DNA of 64,000 bases. It comes from Lachnospiraceae bacterium. GTDB lineage: Bacteria; Bacillota; Clostridia; Lachnospirales; Lachnospiraceae. The notes beneath the pieces are model-generated. The model did no database searches and was not told the DNA's origin. It saw nothing but the letters and a program-made list of their open reading frames with translations. The number at the start of each line of letters is the position of its first letter. Within the stretch, counting starts at the first letter, position 1. Both the position numbers and the translations under genes were made by a program. The stretch covers positions 124,001 through 188,000 of the forward strand of contig CAJTIU010000002.1 of the NCBI GenBank assembly GCA_910576335.1, written 5' to 3'. This document shows, in pieces, positions 43,481 to 51,089 of the stretch.

Positions 43481-44053
43481 TTATTTTACGATTTTGATTC
43501 TGGGGAAATATTGAAACATTGCTTTTGCAATAATCTCATCTCTTTCCACATATGTATCATCCCAGTATCTTGAATCACGGGAATTATTCCTGTTGTCTCC
43601 CATTACAAAATAAGAATCCTCCGGCACTTCATAAGGACCGAATTCACCTTCAATCGTATCCTTCAGGTATGGTTCATCAAGAGGCTCCTGTGAATCATTT
43701 ATATATACCTGACCATCTTCAATCCGGACCGTGTCGCCGGGGAGCCCAATTACTCTTTTGATAAAAATCTGTGAAGGATCATCTGGATAGTGAAATAATA
43801 TAATATCCTTCCGCCTGGGCTCTCCTCCAAGATAAGCAAGGCGAAATCCAATAATCCGGTCACCCGGATGTATGGTGTTCTCCATGGAACCGGAAGGAAT
43901 ATTGGCATTTACAATCAGTACTTTACTGCAAAACAGAGCAAGAACTACTGCTATTACCAGTACCTGGGCATATTCCCGGATTACCTTCGCCTTACTCTGT
44001 TCTTTTTCCTTGTCTGCGTCCTCTGTATCCTGTTTTTTCCTGAATAATACCAT
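43481..44053 (-). CDS. lepB: Signal peptidase I
   Basis: Membrane serine-lysine protease that releases secreted proteins. 190 aa, Gram-positive type. One N-terminal membrane segment (about 27-47), catalytic Ser in NIPSGSMENTI, Lys in FIKRVIGLPGD, and the C-terminal GDNRNNSRDSRYW box. AGGAGG-type SD before the ATG. Downstream of the DD-carboxypeptidase. Confidence 0.95.
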   Translation of the reverse strand: MVLFRKKQDTEDADKEKEQSKAKVIREYAQVLVIAVVLALFCSKVLIVNANIPSGSMENTIHPGDRIIGFRLAYLGGEPRRKDIILFHYPDDPSQIFIKRVIGLPGDTVRIEDGQVYINDSQEPLDEPYLKDTIEGEFGPYEVPEDSYFVMGDNRNNSRDSRYWDDTYVERDEIIAKAMFQYFPRIKIVK

Positions 44054-44130
44054 ATCTTGTTCCTCCAGTTTTATCTATTTTTCTGCAAATTAATATCATA
44101 AATTTTGATTCCGCAGCAGCATACCGCATC

Positions 44131-45525
44131 TTACATATATCTGTTAATATAACTGATCAGCCGTTTTGTATCCTTCTGGCACGCTGCGATTCCAGGAGAA
44201 CCTAAGACAATCGTGATATATGTTTTTCCATTATACTTATAGGCTCCGGAAAAACAATTCTGCGCCTGGTTTGTAAATCCCGTTTTTACCCCGCATATCC
44301 CATCTACCTCCCCAAGCAGTCTGTTGGTAGAATACATCGCATATTTATTCTTCTTTTTCTTTGTCCGGAATTTGCAGAACCTGGTATTTACCACTTTCCG
44401 GAATGTCTTATTCCCCATGGCATAGCGTGTGATCAGTGCCAGGTCCTTTGCTGATGTATAATGTTTTTTTGCATGGAGTCCGTGGGGATTCTTAAAGGAG
44501 GTATTTGTGCATCCAAGCTCCTTTGCTTTTTGATCCATCATTTTTGCAAAGTTCTTCACGCTTCCCCCGGTATGTATGGCAAGTGCTGTGGCGGCTCCAT
44601 TATCAGAAGGCAGCAATGTCAGATACAGTAGCTGCTTCATGGAAGCCCTGTCATTCAGCGCCCTTGTCCCAAGAACGGAATACGGCGTATAGACTGCTTC
44701 TGCCGTGATCCGCACCTTACTATTCAGCTTTTTCTTTTCCAGTGCAAGAATAGCGGTCATAATTTTGGTTGTGCTTGCATTGGGCCGTCTTGTATTCATT
44801 GATTTTCCATAGAAAATCTGCCCGGATTCCATCTCCATAATAAGAGCACTCCTGGCCTTTAAGTTTAGCTCCTTCCTGTTACGTGTGGTGATTGTGACGG
44901 GATCGCTGATATATTCGCTGCAGCCATCTTTTGCATCAATAACAATCCTCCACAGGGACGTGTTTGCCTTCTTCCATGCCTTTGGGTAAACCAGTGTTAC
45001 CCTTCCGTCCCCTATACCAGTGGAAAAAGAGCATTTTTTCTTCCACTCACCGCTTGACGGCTGGTACATCTGAAGAGAAACCGTACGCTCATCACCCGGA
45101 GTGATTGCAATCGTATCGCGGATCTCAGAGGAGGCCGTTCTCTCAAAGGACATCTTCATGCCAGAGACTGCTGTTTCGATTATGCTGCCAGCCCCTTCGT
45201 CCCCGTTTCCCGGATCCTCCGGGTTCCCCGGTTCTTCTGGACCCTCTGGATTGCCGGGTTCTTCTGGTCTTTCCTCTTCTCCCGGATCCTCCGGATTGCC
45301 GGGCTTCTCTGGCTGTCCCTCTTCCCCGCCTGATTCCTCAGGGTTTCCCGGTTCTTCTGCTTCCGCCTGGATTCCTGGCTTTTCTAGATTGCCGGGCTTC
45401 TCTTGTCCTTCTATGTTTTCCACAGAAATTCCCTGCGCACAGGTCCTCCCACCCATACACAGACAGGAATACAGCATCACTGCAATGAATAAAACTATTT
45501 TTCTCTTTACGGCTCTTCTTTTCAT
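44131..45525 (-). CDS. D-alanyl-D-alanine carboxypeptidase with Pro/Glu/Gly-rich spacer
   Basis: 464 aa. Signal peptide (about 1-31, ending CAQG). Residues about 37-112 form a low-complexity spacer built on PGNPE/PEEPGN repeats, likely spanning the wall. A small beta domain (about 130-215) leads to the S11 peptidase: ASTTKIMTA, LPSDNGAATA, GVKTGFTNQAQ. Trims stem peptides outside the membrane. AGGAG before the ATG. The repeats make the antisense frames 45101-45538 look open; those are artefacts. Confidence 0.88.
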   Translation of the reverse strand: MKRRAVKRKIVLFIAVMLYSCLCMGGRTCAQGISVENIEGQEKPGNLEKPGIQAEAEEPGNPEESGGEEGQPEKPGNPEDPGEEERPEEPGNPEGPEEPGNPEDPGNGDEGAGSIIETAVSGMKMSFERTASSEIRDTIAITPGDERTVSLQMYQPSSGEWKKKCSFSTGIGDGRVTLVYPKAWKKANTSLWRIVIDAKDGCSEYISDPVTITTRNRKELNLKARSALIMEMESGQIFYGKSMNTRRPNASTTKIMTAILALEKKKLNSKVRITAEAVYTPYSVLGTRALNDRASMKQLLYLTLLPSDNGAATALAIHTGGSVKNFAKMMDQKAKELGCTNTSFKNPHGLHAKKHYTSAKDLALITRYAMGNKTFRKVVNTRFCKFRTKKKKNKYAMYSTNRLLGEVDGICGVKTGFTNQAQNCFSGAYKYNGKTYITIVLGSPGIAACQKDTKRLISYINRYM

Positions 45526-45571
45526 CTCGTTCTCCTAAAAATAACTTATATTGATACAGACTTCCATTCCC

Positions 45572-46051
45572 TTACTTATGATACGGCTCCCCTCTGGCAA
45601 TTCGGAAGCTTCTGTAGATTTGTTCTAACAAAATCACACGCATCAGCTGGTGCGGAAAGGTCATCCGCGAAAAGCTTAGGGCAAAGTCGGATCTTTTCCG
45701 GATCTTTCCGTCCAGGCCCAGAGAACCTCCAATAATGAATACTACGGAACTCTCCCCCTGAATTCCAAGGCCTTCAATCCGTTCGGCCAGTTCCTCAGAA
45801 GAGAGCTGTTTTCCCTCTATCTCCAGTGTGATTACAAATGCATCCTCTTTTATATGACGGGAAATCCTCTCTGCTTCTTTTGCCCGGACCGCCTCTTCTT
45901 TTGCTTTGCCGGCATGCTCTGGAATCTTCTCATCTGCTACTTCTATGATCTCCAGCCTGCAATATCTGCTGAGGCGTTTCATATATTCTGCAATTGCGTC
46001 TTTTAAATATTTTTCTTTTATTTTTCCTACTGTTATTAACAAAATCTTCAT
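45572..46051 (-). CDS. rlmH: 23S rRNA (pseudouridine1915-N3)-methyltransferase
   Basis: SPOUT methyltransferase of helix 69, 159 aa as usual. VFIIGGSLGLDGKIRKRSDFALSFSRMTFPHQ forms the SAM knot (about residues 104-135) and RGEPYHK is the universal C-terminus. ATG 46051 fits the family; the frame is open to 46075, overlapping the ZIP gene. Confidence 0.95.
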   Translation of the reverse strand: MKILLITVGKIKEKYLKDAIAEYMKRLSRYCRLEIIEVADEKIPEHAGKAKEEAVRAKEAERISRHIKEDAFVITLEIEGKQLSSEELAERIEGLGIQGESSVVFIIGGSLGLDGKIRKRSDFALSFSRMTFPHQLMRVILLEQIYRSFRIARGEPYHK

Positions 46052-46067
46052 CTTAATCTTTTTATTT

Positions 46068-46844
46068 TTATCCAAGCGCTACATCAAGCATCATCATCAG
46101 TACAAAGCCTGCTGCGAATCCAATCGTTCCTATATTGCTGTGTTCACCTTCTGCTGACTCTGGCACGAGCTCTTCTACAACCACATAGATCATTGCCCCT
46201 GCTGCAAATGCCAGAAGATACGGAAGTACCGGTGTAATATATGCTGCGAGAAGCACCGTAATCCCTCCTGCAACCGGTTCAACAATTCCTGACAGAGTTC
46301 CATAGAGGAATGCCTTTCCCCGTCCGCCGCCTTCACTACGTACAGGCAGTGATACGATGAAGCCCTCCGGAAGATTCTGCACGGCAATGCCCACTGCCAG
46401 TGCAAATGCCCCCGCCATTGTCACGTCCCCGCTGCCGGTTAGAAGTCCTGCAAATACGGCTCCGCCTGAGATTCCCTCTGGTATATTATGAATTGTTACT
46501 GCCAATACGAGCATGGTAGATTTGTTTAACGTAGTCCCCGGACCCTCAGTCTCCTCTGAGCCGATATGCATATGGGGAATCGTTCTGTCCAAAACCAACA
46601 GGAAGGCGATACCGAGCAGAAATCCCGCGGCGGCTGGAACAAAAGCAAATTTACCCATATGGGATGACATGTCCATGGCCGGAATGAGCAGTGACCATAC
46701 AGATGCAGCAACCATAACGCCTGCCGCAAATCCCAGCAAAGACTTCTGAACCAGGGGTTTTAGTTCATTCCTCATAAATAGAACACAGGCTGCTCCCATT
46801 GTGGTACCGATGAACGGAATCATAAGTCCTAGAAAAATCATCAT
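46068..46844 (-). CDS. ZIP-family divalent metal transporter
   Basis: 258 aa, eight hydrophobic segments. The metal-binding helices carry HNIPEGISGG and QNLPEGFIVSLP, the ZupT-like pattern for zinc and possibly iron or manganese import. AAAGGAG before the ATG. No regulator adjacent. Followed by rlmH. Confidence 0.88.
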   Translation of the reverse strand: MMIFLGLMIPFIGTTMGAACVLFMRNELKPLVQKSLLGFAAGVMVAASVWSLLIPAMDMSSHMGKFAFVPAAAGFLLGIAFLLVLDRTIPHMHIGSEETEGPGTTLNKSTMLVLAVTIHNIPEGISGGAVFAGLLTGSGDVTMAGAFALAVGIAVQNLPEGFIVSLPVRSEGGGRGKAFLYGTLSGIVEPVAGGITVLLAAYITPVLPYLLAFAAGAMIYVVVEELVPESAEGEHSNIGTIGFAAGFVLMMMLDVALG

Positions 46845-46917
46845 AAATTCACTCCTTTACCGCTTTTCAGACACAAGTATAGCATAGTTTTTTCATGAGG
46901 TATAGGCATGTAAATGC

Positions 46918-47105
46918 AAAAAAACAGTGCTGTGCAGATTTTTTGTTACTGTTCACTCCATGACCAGTAACATTCGCAAATCCATCTAAAATTCGCTCCG
47001 CGAATGGGATTTGCTCACTCCTGAATCACTTTCTTACGGTCTGTGCAGTAAATGCACAGACCTGTGTGAACAGTAACAACTTTTTATGCACAGCACTATT
47101 TTTTT
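46918..47105. repeat. 188-bp element with about 40-bp terminal inverted repeats
   Basis: Left end 46918-46957 and right end 47066-47105 are near-complements (AGTGCTGTGCA.. and GTTACTGTTCAC). Inside are GCAAATCC/GGGATTTGC around ATTCGC/GCGAAT and a GTCTGTGCA-GTAAA-TGCACAGAC hairpin. It fills most of the 289-bp gap between the NfnB-like gene and the ZIP gene. MITE-like or a structured RNA at the transcript end. The rest of the gap shows nothing. Confidence 0.75.
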
Positions 47106-47133
47106 CCTGTTCTTATGTTTTTAACGAAAAAAT

Positions 47134-48522
47134 CTATTTGCCGGACAGAAGCTCATGGATTCCCTTTGCGCCTGCTTTTCCTGCTCCCATAGCAAGAATA
47201 ACGGTTGCAGCGCCTGTCACTGCATCACCGCCTGCAAATACAGCAGCCTTTGACGTCTGGCCATTTTCTTCCTCCGCCACAATACATTTTCTTCTATTCG
47301 TCTCAAGTCCCTTTGTCGTGGACGCAATCAGCGGGTTCGGTGATGTTCCGAGAGACATGATGACTGTATCAAGTTCTATCTCATACTCAGAGCCAGGAAT
47401 CTCAACCGGACGTCTTCTGCCGGATGCATCCGGTTCGCCAAGCTCCATCTTCACAACAGTCATACCCTTAACCCAGCCGTTCTCATCTACAAGAATTTCC
47501 TTCGGGTTTGTAAGAAGGTCAAAGATAACGCCCTCTTCTTTTGCATGATGCACTTCCTCTACTCTGGCCGGAAGTTCTGCCTCGCTCCGGCGGTATACAA
47601 TGTGTACCTCTGCGCCAAGGCGGAGAGCTGTTCTTGCAGCATCCATTGCTACGTTGCCGCCGCCAACTACTGCAACCTTCTTTCCGGCCGCGATCGGTGT
47701 ATCATAGGAATCATCAAATGCCTTCATCAGGTTGCTTCTTGTCAGATACTCATTTGCAGAAAAGACGCCGTTAGCCGTCTCTCCCGGAATACCCATGAAC
47801 ATCGGAAGTCCTGCACCAGATCCGATGAATACAGCCTCAAAATCCTCTTCCTCCATGAGCTGGTCAATGGTGGTGGATTTGCCAATTACAACATTGGTCT
47901 CAAATTTAACGCCTAACTCTTTTACCTTTTCAATCTCTTTCTTTACTACTTTATGCTTCGGAAGACGGAACTCTGGAATTCCATATACAAGCACACCGCC
48001 AAGTTCATGCAGTGCCTCAAATACGGTTACCTCGTAACCTAATTTTGCCAGATCTCCGGCACAGGTAAGACCGGACGGACCAGAACCGATTACTGCAACC
48101 TTGTGTCCATTCGTCTTCTCAGCCTTTGCAGGCTTGATATCATGCTCTAATGCATAGTCAGCAACATATCTTTCCAGCTTACCGATGGATACCGGATCTC
48201 CCTTGATACCGCGGATACATTTGCATTCACACTGGGACTCCTGCGGACATACACGGCCACAGATAGCCGGAAGCGCAGAGGACTCACCAATTACCTTATA
48301 CGCTCCCTCAATGTCCCCTTCCTTTACTTTCGATATGAAGCCTGGAATATTAATTGCTACCGGACAGCCCTGAATACACTTTGCATTTTTACAGTTCAGG
48401 CAGCGGGATGCCTCCTCCATAGCCTCTTCCTTATTATAGCCATAACATACTTCTTCGAAGTTTGCTGCTCTTTCCTTTGCATCCTGCTCTCTTACAGGAA
48501 TTCTTTTTAATACATCAGCCAT
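47134..48522 (-). CDS. GltA/NfnB-type NADPH-binding flavoprotein
   Basis: 462 aa homologue of the glutamate synthase small subunit and NfnB. The N-terminal Cys-rich domain holds [4Fe-4S] ligands (CLNCKNAKCIQGCPV, CGRVCPQESQCECKC). FAD fold at GSGPSGLTCAGDL and NADPH fold at VVGGGNVAMDAAR. With the preceding NfnA-like gene it probably exchanges electrons between ferredoxin, NADH and NADPH. The ATG follows GGAGG and the first base overlaps the partner's stop region. Annotation as glutamate synthase would be misleading, as no large subunit is present. Confidence 0.88.
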   Translation of the reverse strand: MADVLKRIPVREQDAKERAANFEEVCYGYNKEEAMEEASRCLNCKNAKCIQGCPVAINIPGFISKVKEGDIEGAYKVIGESSALPAICGRVCPQESQCECKCIRGIKGDPVSIGKLERYVADYALEHDIKPAKAEKTNGHKVAVIGSGPSGLTCAGDLAKLGYEVTVFEALHELGGVLVYGIPEFRLPKHKVVKKEIEKVKELGVKFETNVVIGKSTTIDQLMEEEDFEAVFIGSGAGLPMFMGIPGETANGVFSANEYLTRSNLMKAFDDSYDTPIAAGKKVAVVGGGNVAMDAARTALRLGAEVHIVYRRSEAELPARVEEVHHAKEEGVIFDLLTNPKEILVDENGWVKGMTVVKMELGEPDASGRRRPVEIPGSEYEIELDTVIMSLGTSPNPLIASTTKGLETNRRKCIVAEEENGQTSKAAVFAGGDAVTGAATVILAMGAGKAGAKGIHELLSGK

Positions 48523-49409
48523 TAGTTGTCACCTCCGCAATTACCGCATCCACCGTGGTGGGTGTCTCCTTCTTGTACTTTCAGAATTGCACGACCTTCT
48601 TCTGTTTTATACATCATCTGTCTCTTCATTGCATTATCAAAGTCCACAAGATGTCCGTCGAACTCTGGTCCGTCTACACAGGCAAACTTTACTTCTCCGC
48701 CTACAATGACACGGCAGGCGCCGCACATACCGGTTCCGTCAACCATAATCGGATTCATGCTGACAATCGTAGGAATCTCCAGCTTCTTTGTAAGAAGACA
48801 GGTAAACTTCATCATAATCATAGGACCAATGGCAACGCAGACATCGTATTTCTTGCCTTCTTCTACAAGTTTCTCGATCTTAGTAGTAACCATACCAGAA
48901 TGACCATATGTACCGTCATCTGTACATGGATAGTAATTGCCTGCAACCTCTGCCATCTCTTTTTCCAGTATAAGCATGTCCTTTGTCTTTGCACCAACAA
49001 TGACATCCACATCAATTCCGTGTTCCTTAAGCCACTTTACCTGTGGATAAACAGGGGCTGCACCGACGCCTCCGGCTACGAACAGCATCTTCTTGTTTTT
49101 AAGACTTTCGATGTCTTCTTCTACAAATTCGGATGGGCATCCAAGCGGTCCGATAAAATCGCGGAAGCTGTCTCCTGCCTTCAGGGCAGACATCTTCATG
49201 GTAGAAGCTCCTACCTCCTGGAATACGATTGTAATCGTTCCCGCTTCTCTGTCATAATCACAGATTGTCAGCGGGATTCTCTCGCCTTTCTCATCCATCT
49301 TAACAATAACAAACTGCCCCGGCTCACAGTGTCTTGCAACACGGGGAGCTTCAACATCCATAAGATAGATCTTATCAGCCAGTTTCTCAGCTTTTAATAT
49401 CTTATACAT
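48522..49409 (-). CDS. NfnA/SudB-type FAD/NAD-binding reductase subunit
   Basis: 295 aa, ferredoxin-NADP reductase-like. GERIPLTICDYD binds FAD, LFVAGGVGAAPVYPQ is the NAD site, and MCGACRVIVGGEVKFACVDGPEF supplies Cys for a [2Fe-2S] cluster. Partner of the downstream GltA/NfnB-like subunit (overlapping ends). Electron bifurcation is inference from the pair. AGGAGG before the ATG; promoter at 49443-49471. Confidence 0.88.
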   Translation of the reverse strand: MYKILKAEKLADKIYLMDVEAPRVARHCEPGQFVIVKMDEKGERIPLTICDYDREAGTITIVFQEVGASTMKMSALKAGDSFRDFIGPLGCPSEFVEEDIESLKNKKMLFVAGGVGAAPVYPQVKWLKEHGIDVDVIVGAKTKDMLILEKEMAEVAGNYYPCTDDGTYGHSGMVTTKIEKLVEEGKKYDVCVAIGPMIMMKFTCLLTKKLEIPTIVSMNPIMVDGTGMCGACRVIVGGEVKFACVDGPEFDGHLVDFDNAMKRQMMYKTEEGRAILKVQEGDTHHGGCGNCGGDN

Positions 49410-49442
49410 CTTACGTTCCTCCTAATATTTTTACTTCTTATA

Positions 49443-49471
49443 ATGATATAGTATATTTGCGAAAATATCAA
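49443..49471 (-). promoter_or_regulatory. Promoter of the NfnAB-like operon
   Basis: On the minus strand TTGATA (49471-49466), 17 bp, TATCAT (49448-49443), each one base from consensus, 33 bp before the start codon. Confidence 0.65.
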
Positions 49472-49478
49472 GTATATT

Positions 49479-49505
49479 ATGATACAAGCGTCAAAAGGTC
49501 ATCAT
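49479..49505. repeat. Shortened ATGATACAAGCGTC repeat
   Basis: ATGATACAAGCGTCAAAA (49479-49496) identical to the left arm of 529-568, followed by GGTCATCAT, so most of the right arm is deleted. Lies just upstream of the NfnAB promoter. Confidence 0.65.
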
Positions 49506-49609
49506 ATTATTTATTGCAAAATATTTGTACCAATTTTTACGCAGTAAAACCGGATTAGCAGAACTACTCATATTTTTGAATTATGCAAGTATGTTTTTTT
49601 GTTTTTTGA

Positions 49610-49681
49610 CTATTCTACATACATCCCTCTTTTTAGAATCGCCTTAAAACCATCTGGCGGCGGATTGAGATAAATTCCCAT
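49610..49681 (-). pseudogene. Truncated start of an AAA-ATPase-like (PF09820) gene
   Basis: Minus-strand ATG 49681 with AAGGAG 9 nt upstream encodes MGIYLNPPPDGF..YVE, 23 aa, then stops. MGIYLNP..F..IYVDK is the typical N-terminus of the PF09820 AAA-ATPase/DUF1703 family, whose members are about 550 aa. So this appears to be a remnant that keeps its promoter and leader. No further matching frame is seen downstream. Confidence 0.5.
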
Positions 49682-49708
49682 CTTTCGAATCTCCTTCTAA
49701 TAATATAC

Positions 49709-49746
49709 TTATACTAAGGAGCAGAAAAATCTGCTCCTTAGTATAA
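49709..49746. repeat. Perfect 17-bp hairpin with A4 loop
   Basis: TTATACTAAGGAGCAGA (49709-49725), AAAA, exact complement (49730-49746). It lies at the predicted 5' end of the AAA-ATPase remnant transcript and 44 bp after the alcohol dehydrogenase stop. It could act as that gene's terminator, but no T-tract follows on the minus strand. Confidence 0.75.
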
Positions 49747-49749
49747 CTG

Positions 49750-49778
49750 ATTATATCACATAAAATATTAGAAGACAA
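49750..49778 (-). promoter_or_regulatory. Possible promoter of the AAA-ATPase remnant
   Basis: On the minus strand TTGTCT (49778-49773), 17 bp, TATAAT (49755-49750). The start would fall at the top of the hairpin 49709-49746. Confidence 0.4.
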
Positions 49779-49789
49779 ATATTTACCGC

Positions 49790-50971
49790 TTAAAAGTCAA
49801 CCTCTGTTCCATAATATGTGCAATGAAACAGCTTCTCCATTGCAGCCGCATCAATTGCCCTTGGATTAGAGCCTGTACATGCGTCGCCTACTGCGCGCTC
49901 TGCGATTCCTGCAACCTTCTCCTTAAACTCATCTTCATTGATTCCGAATTCTTTCAGAGTCTTTGGAATATTGAGCTTTACATTGAACTCATCAATCTTT
50001 GCACACAGACTGTTGATCAGCGCCTTCTCAGATGTGCCCTCAAGACCCATTCTGCGTGCGATCTCTGCGTAACGTCCTGCTGCAGTCTTGTCATGTGCAT
50101 TGTATTTAATGACATAAGGCAGATAGATTGCATTAGCACAGCCGTGCGGAATATGTCCGGTTGAGAATGCAGCTCCAGTCTTGTGCGCCATAGAATGTAC
50201 AATACCAAGCAGTGCATTGGAGAATGCCATACCTGCCAGACACTGTGCGTAGTGCATCTGCTCTCTTGCATCCATATCGCAGTTATAAGAAGCCGGGAGA
50301 TAATCAAGTACCATCTCTATTGCCTGTAATGCCAGTGGATCTGTAAACGGACAGTTCAGCGTGGATACATATGCTTCAATGGCATGAGTCAGTGCATCCA
50401 TACCTGTATATGCAACCTGCTTTACCGGAAGTCCTGATACGAGATCTGGATCAACAATTGCAACGTCTGGTGTAATATTGAAATCAGCAAGAGGATATTT
50501 TACGCCTGTCTGATAATTGGTAATAACGGAAAATGCCGTAACCTCTGTTGCTGTCCCGGATGTAGATGGAATAGCTGCAAACTTTGCCTTTGTACGAAGC
50601 TCCGGGAAATTAAATGGAATACATAAATCCTCAAAAGTGGTCTCCGGATATTCGTAAAATGCCCACATCGCTTTTGCTGCATCAATAGGAGAACCGCCGC
50701 CCATGGATACAATCCAGTCAGGCTCAAATTTACGCATAGCCTCAGCACCCTTCATAACAGTCTCAACAGACGGATCCGGCTCAACTCCTTCAAACAATTC
50801 AACTTCCATGCCTGCTTCCTTCAGATATCCGACTGCCCTGTCAAGAAAGCCCTGGCGCTTCATGGAACCGCCTCCGACTACAAGGATTGCTTTTTTCCCC
50901 TTTAAGTTCTTTAACTCCTCTAAGCATCCTTTTCCGTGGTAAATGTCTCTTGGTAGTGTAAATCTGCTCAT
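49790..50971 (-). CDS. Iron-containing alcohol dehydrogenase
   Basis: 393 aa group III NAD(P)H-dependent alcohol dehydrogenase (butanol, propanediol or similar). Nucleotide-binding SMGGGSPIDAAKAMW. Metal ligands in YTGMDALTHAIEAY (Asp, His), HSMAHKTGAAF and HIPHGCANAIY (His). Reoxidises NAD(P)H during fermentation. AAAGGAG before the ATG. Single-gene unit with a promoter flanked by two Rex-like boxes, fitting redox control. The exact alcohol is not predictable. Confidence 0.92.
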   Translation of the reverse strand: MSRFTLPRDIYHGKGCLEELKNLKGKKAILVVGGGSMKRQGFLDRAVGYLKEAGMEVELFEGVEPDPSVETVMKGAEAMRKFEPDWIVSMGGGSPIDAAKAMWAFYEYPETTFEDLCIPFNFPELRTKAKFAAIPSTSGTATEVTAFSVITNYQTGVKYPLADFNITPDVAIVDPDLVSGLPVKQVAYTGMDALTHAIEAYVSTLNCPFTDPLALQAIEMVLDYLPASYNCDMDAREQMHYAQCLAGMAFSNALLGIVHSMAHKTGAAFSTGHIPHGCANAIYLPYVIKYNAHDKTAAGRYAEIARRMGLEGTSEKALINSLCAKIDEFNVKLNIPKTLKEFGINEDEFKEKVAGIAERAVGDACTGSNPRAIDAAAMEKLFHCTYYGTEVDF

Positions 50972-50990
50972 TTTTCTATCTCCTTTACTT

Positions 50991-51041
50991 GTTAATTATT
51001 TAACTTGACTAAATTATACCTCTGTTAAATAATTAACGCAA
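50991..51041 (-). promoter_or_regulatory. Alcohol dehydrogenase promoter with two Rex-like operators
   Basis: On the minus strand TTGCGT (51041-51036), 17 bp, perfect TATAAT (51018-51013). Two 14-bp near-palindromes, GTTAATTATTTAAC (50991-51004) and its exact complement GTTAAATAATTAAC (51024-51037), sit at the start site and in the spacer/-35. Both fit the core of the Clostridial Rex box TTGTTAA-N4-TTAACAA. Inference: repression at high NAD/NADH ratio. Confidence 0.7.
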
Positions 51042-51050
51042 CCGTAGAAG

Positions 51051-51081
51051 AAAAAAAGATTGTACTAATTAACGTACAATC
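51051..51081 (-). terminator. Intrinsic terminator of the zinc-ribbon/chitobiase-like gene
   Basis: On the minus strand GATTGTAC-GTTAATTA-like loop-GTACAATC (51081-51058) followed by seven T. It starts 9 bp after the stop at 51090. Confidence 0.85.
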
Positions 51082-51089
51082 TTTTTCCT

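Noticed and set aside
45101-45538. Pro/Gly/Ser-rich plus-strand frames
   Set aside because: Mirror image of the PGNPE repeats of the DD-carboxypeptidase; low-complexity DNA stays open in several frames.
47134-48522. True glutamate synthase
   Set aside because: No large GltB subunit; the pairing with an NfnA-like subunit is a better explanation.
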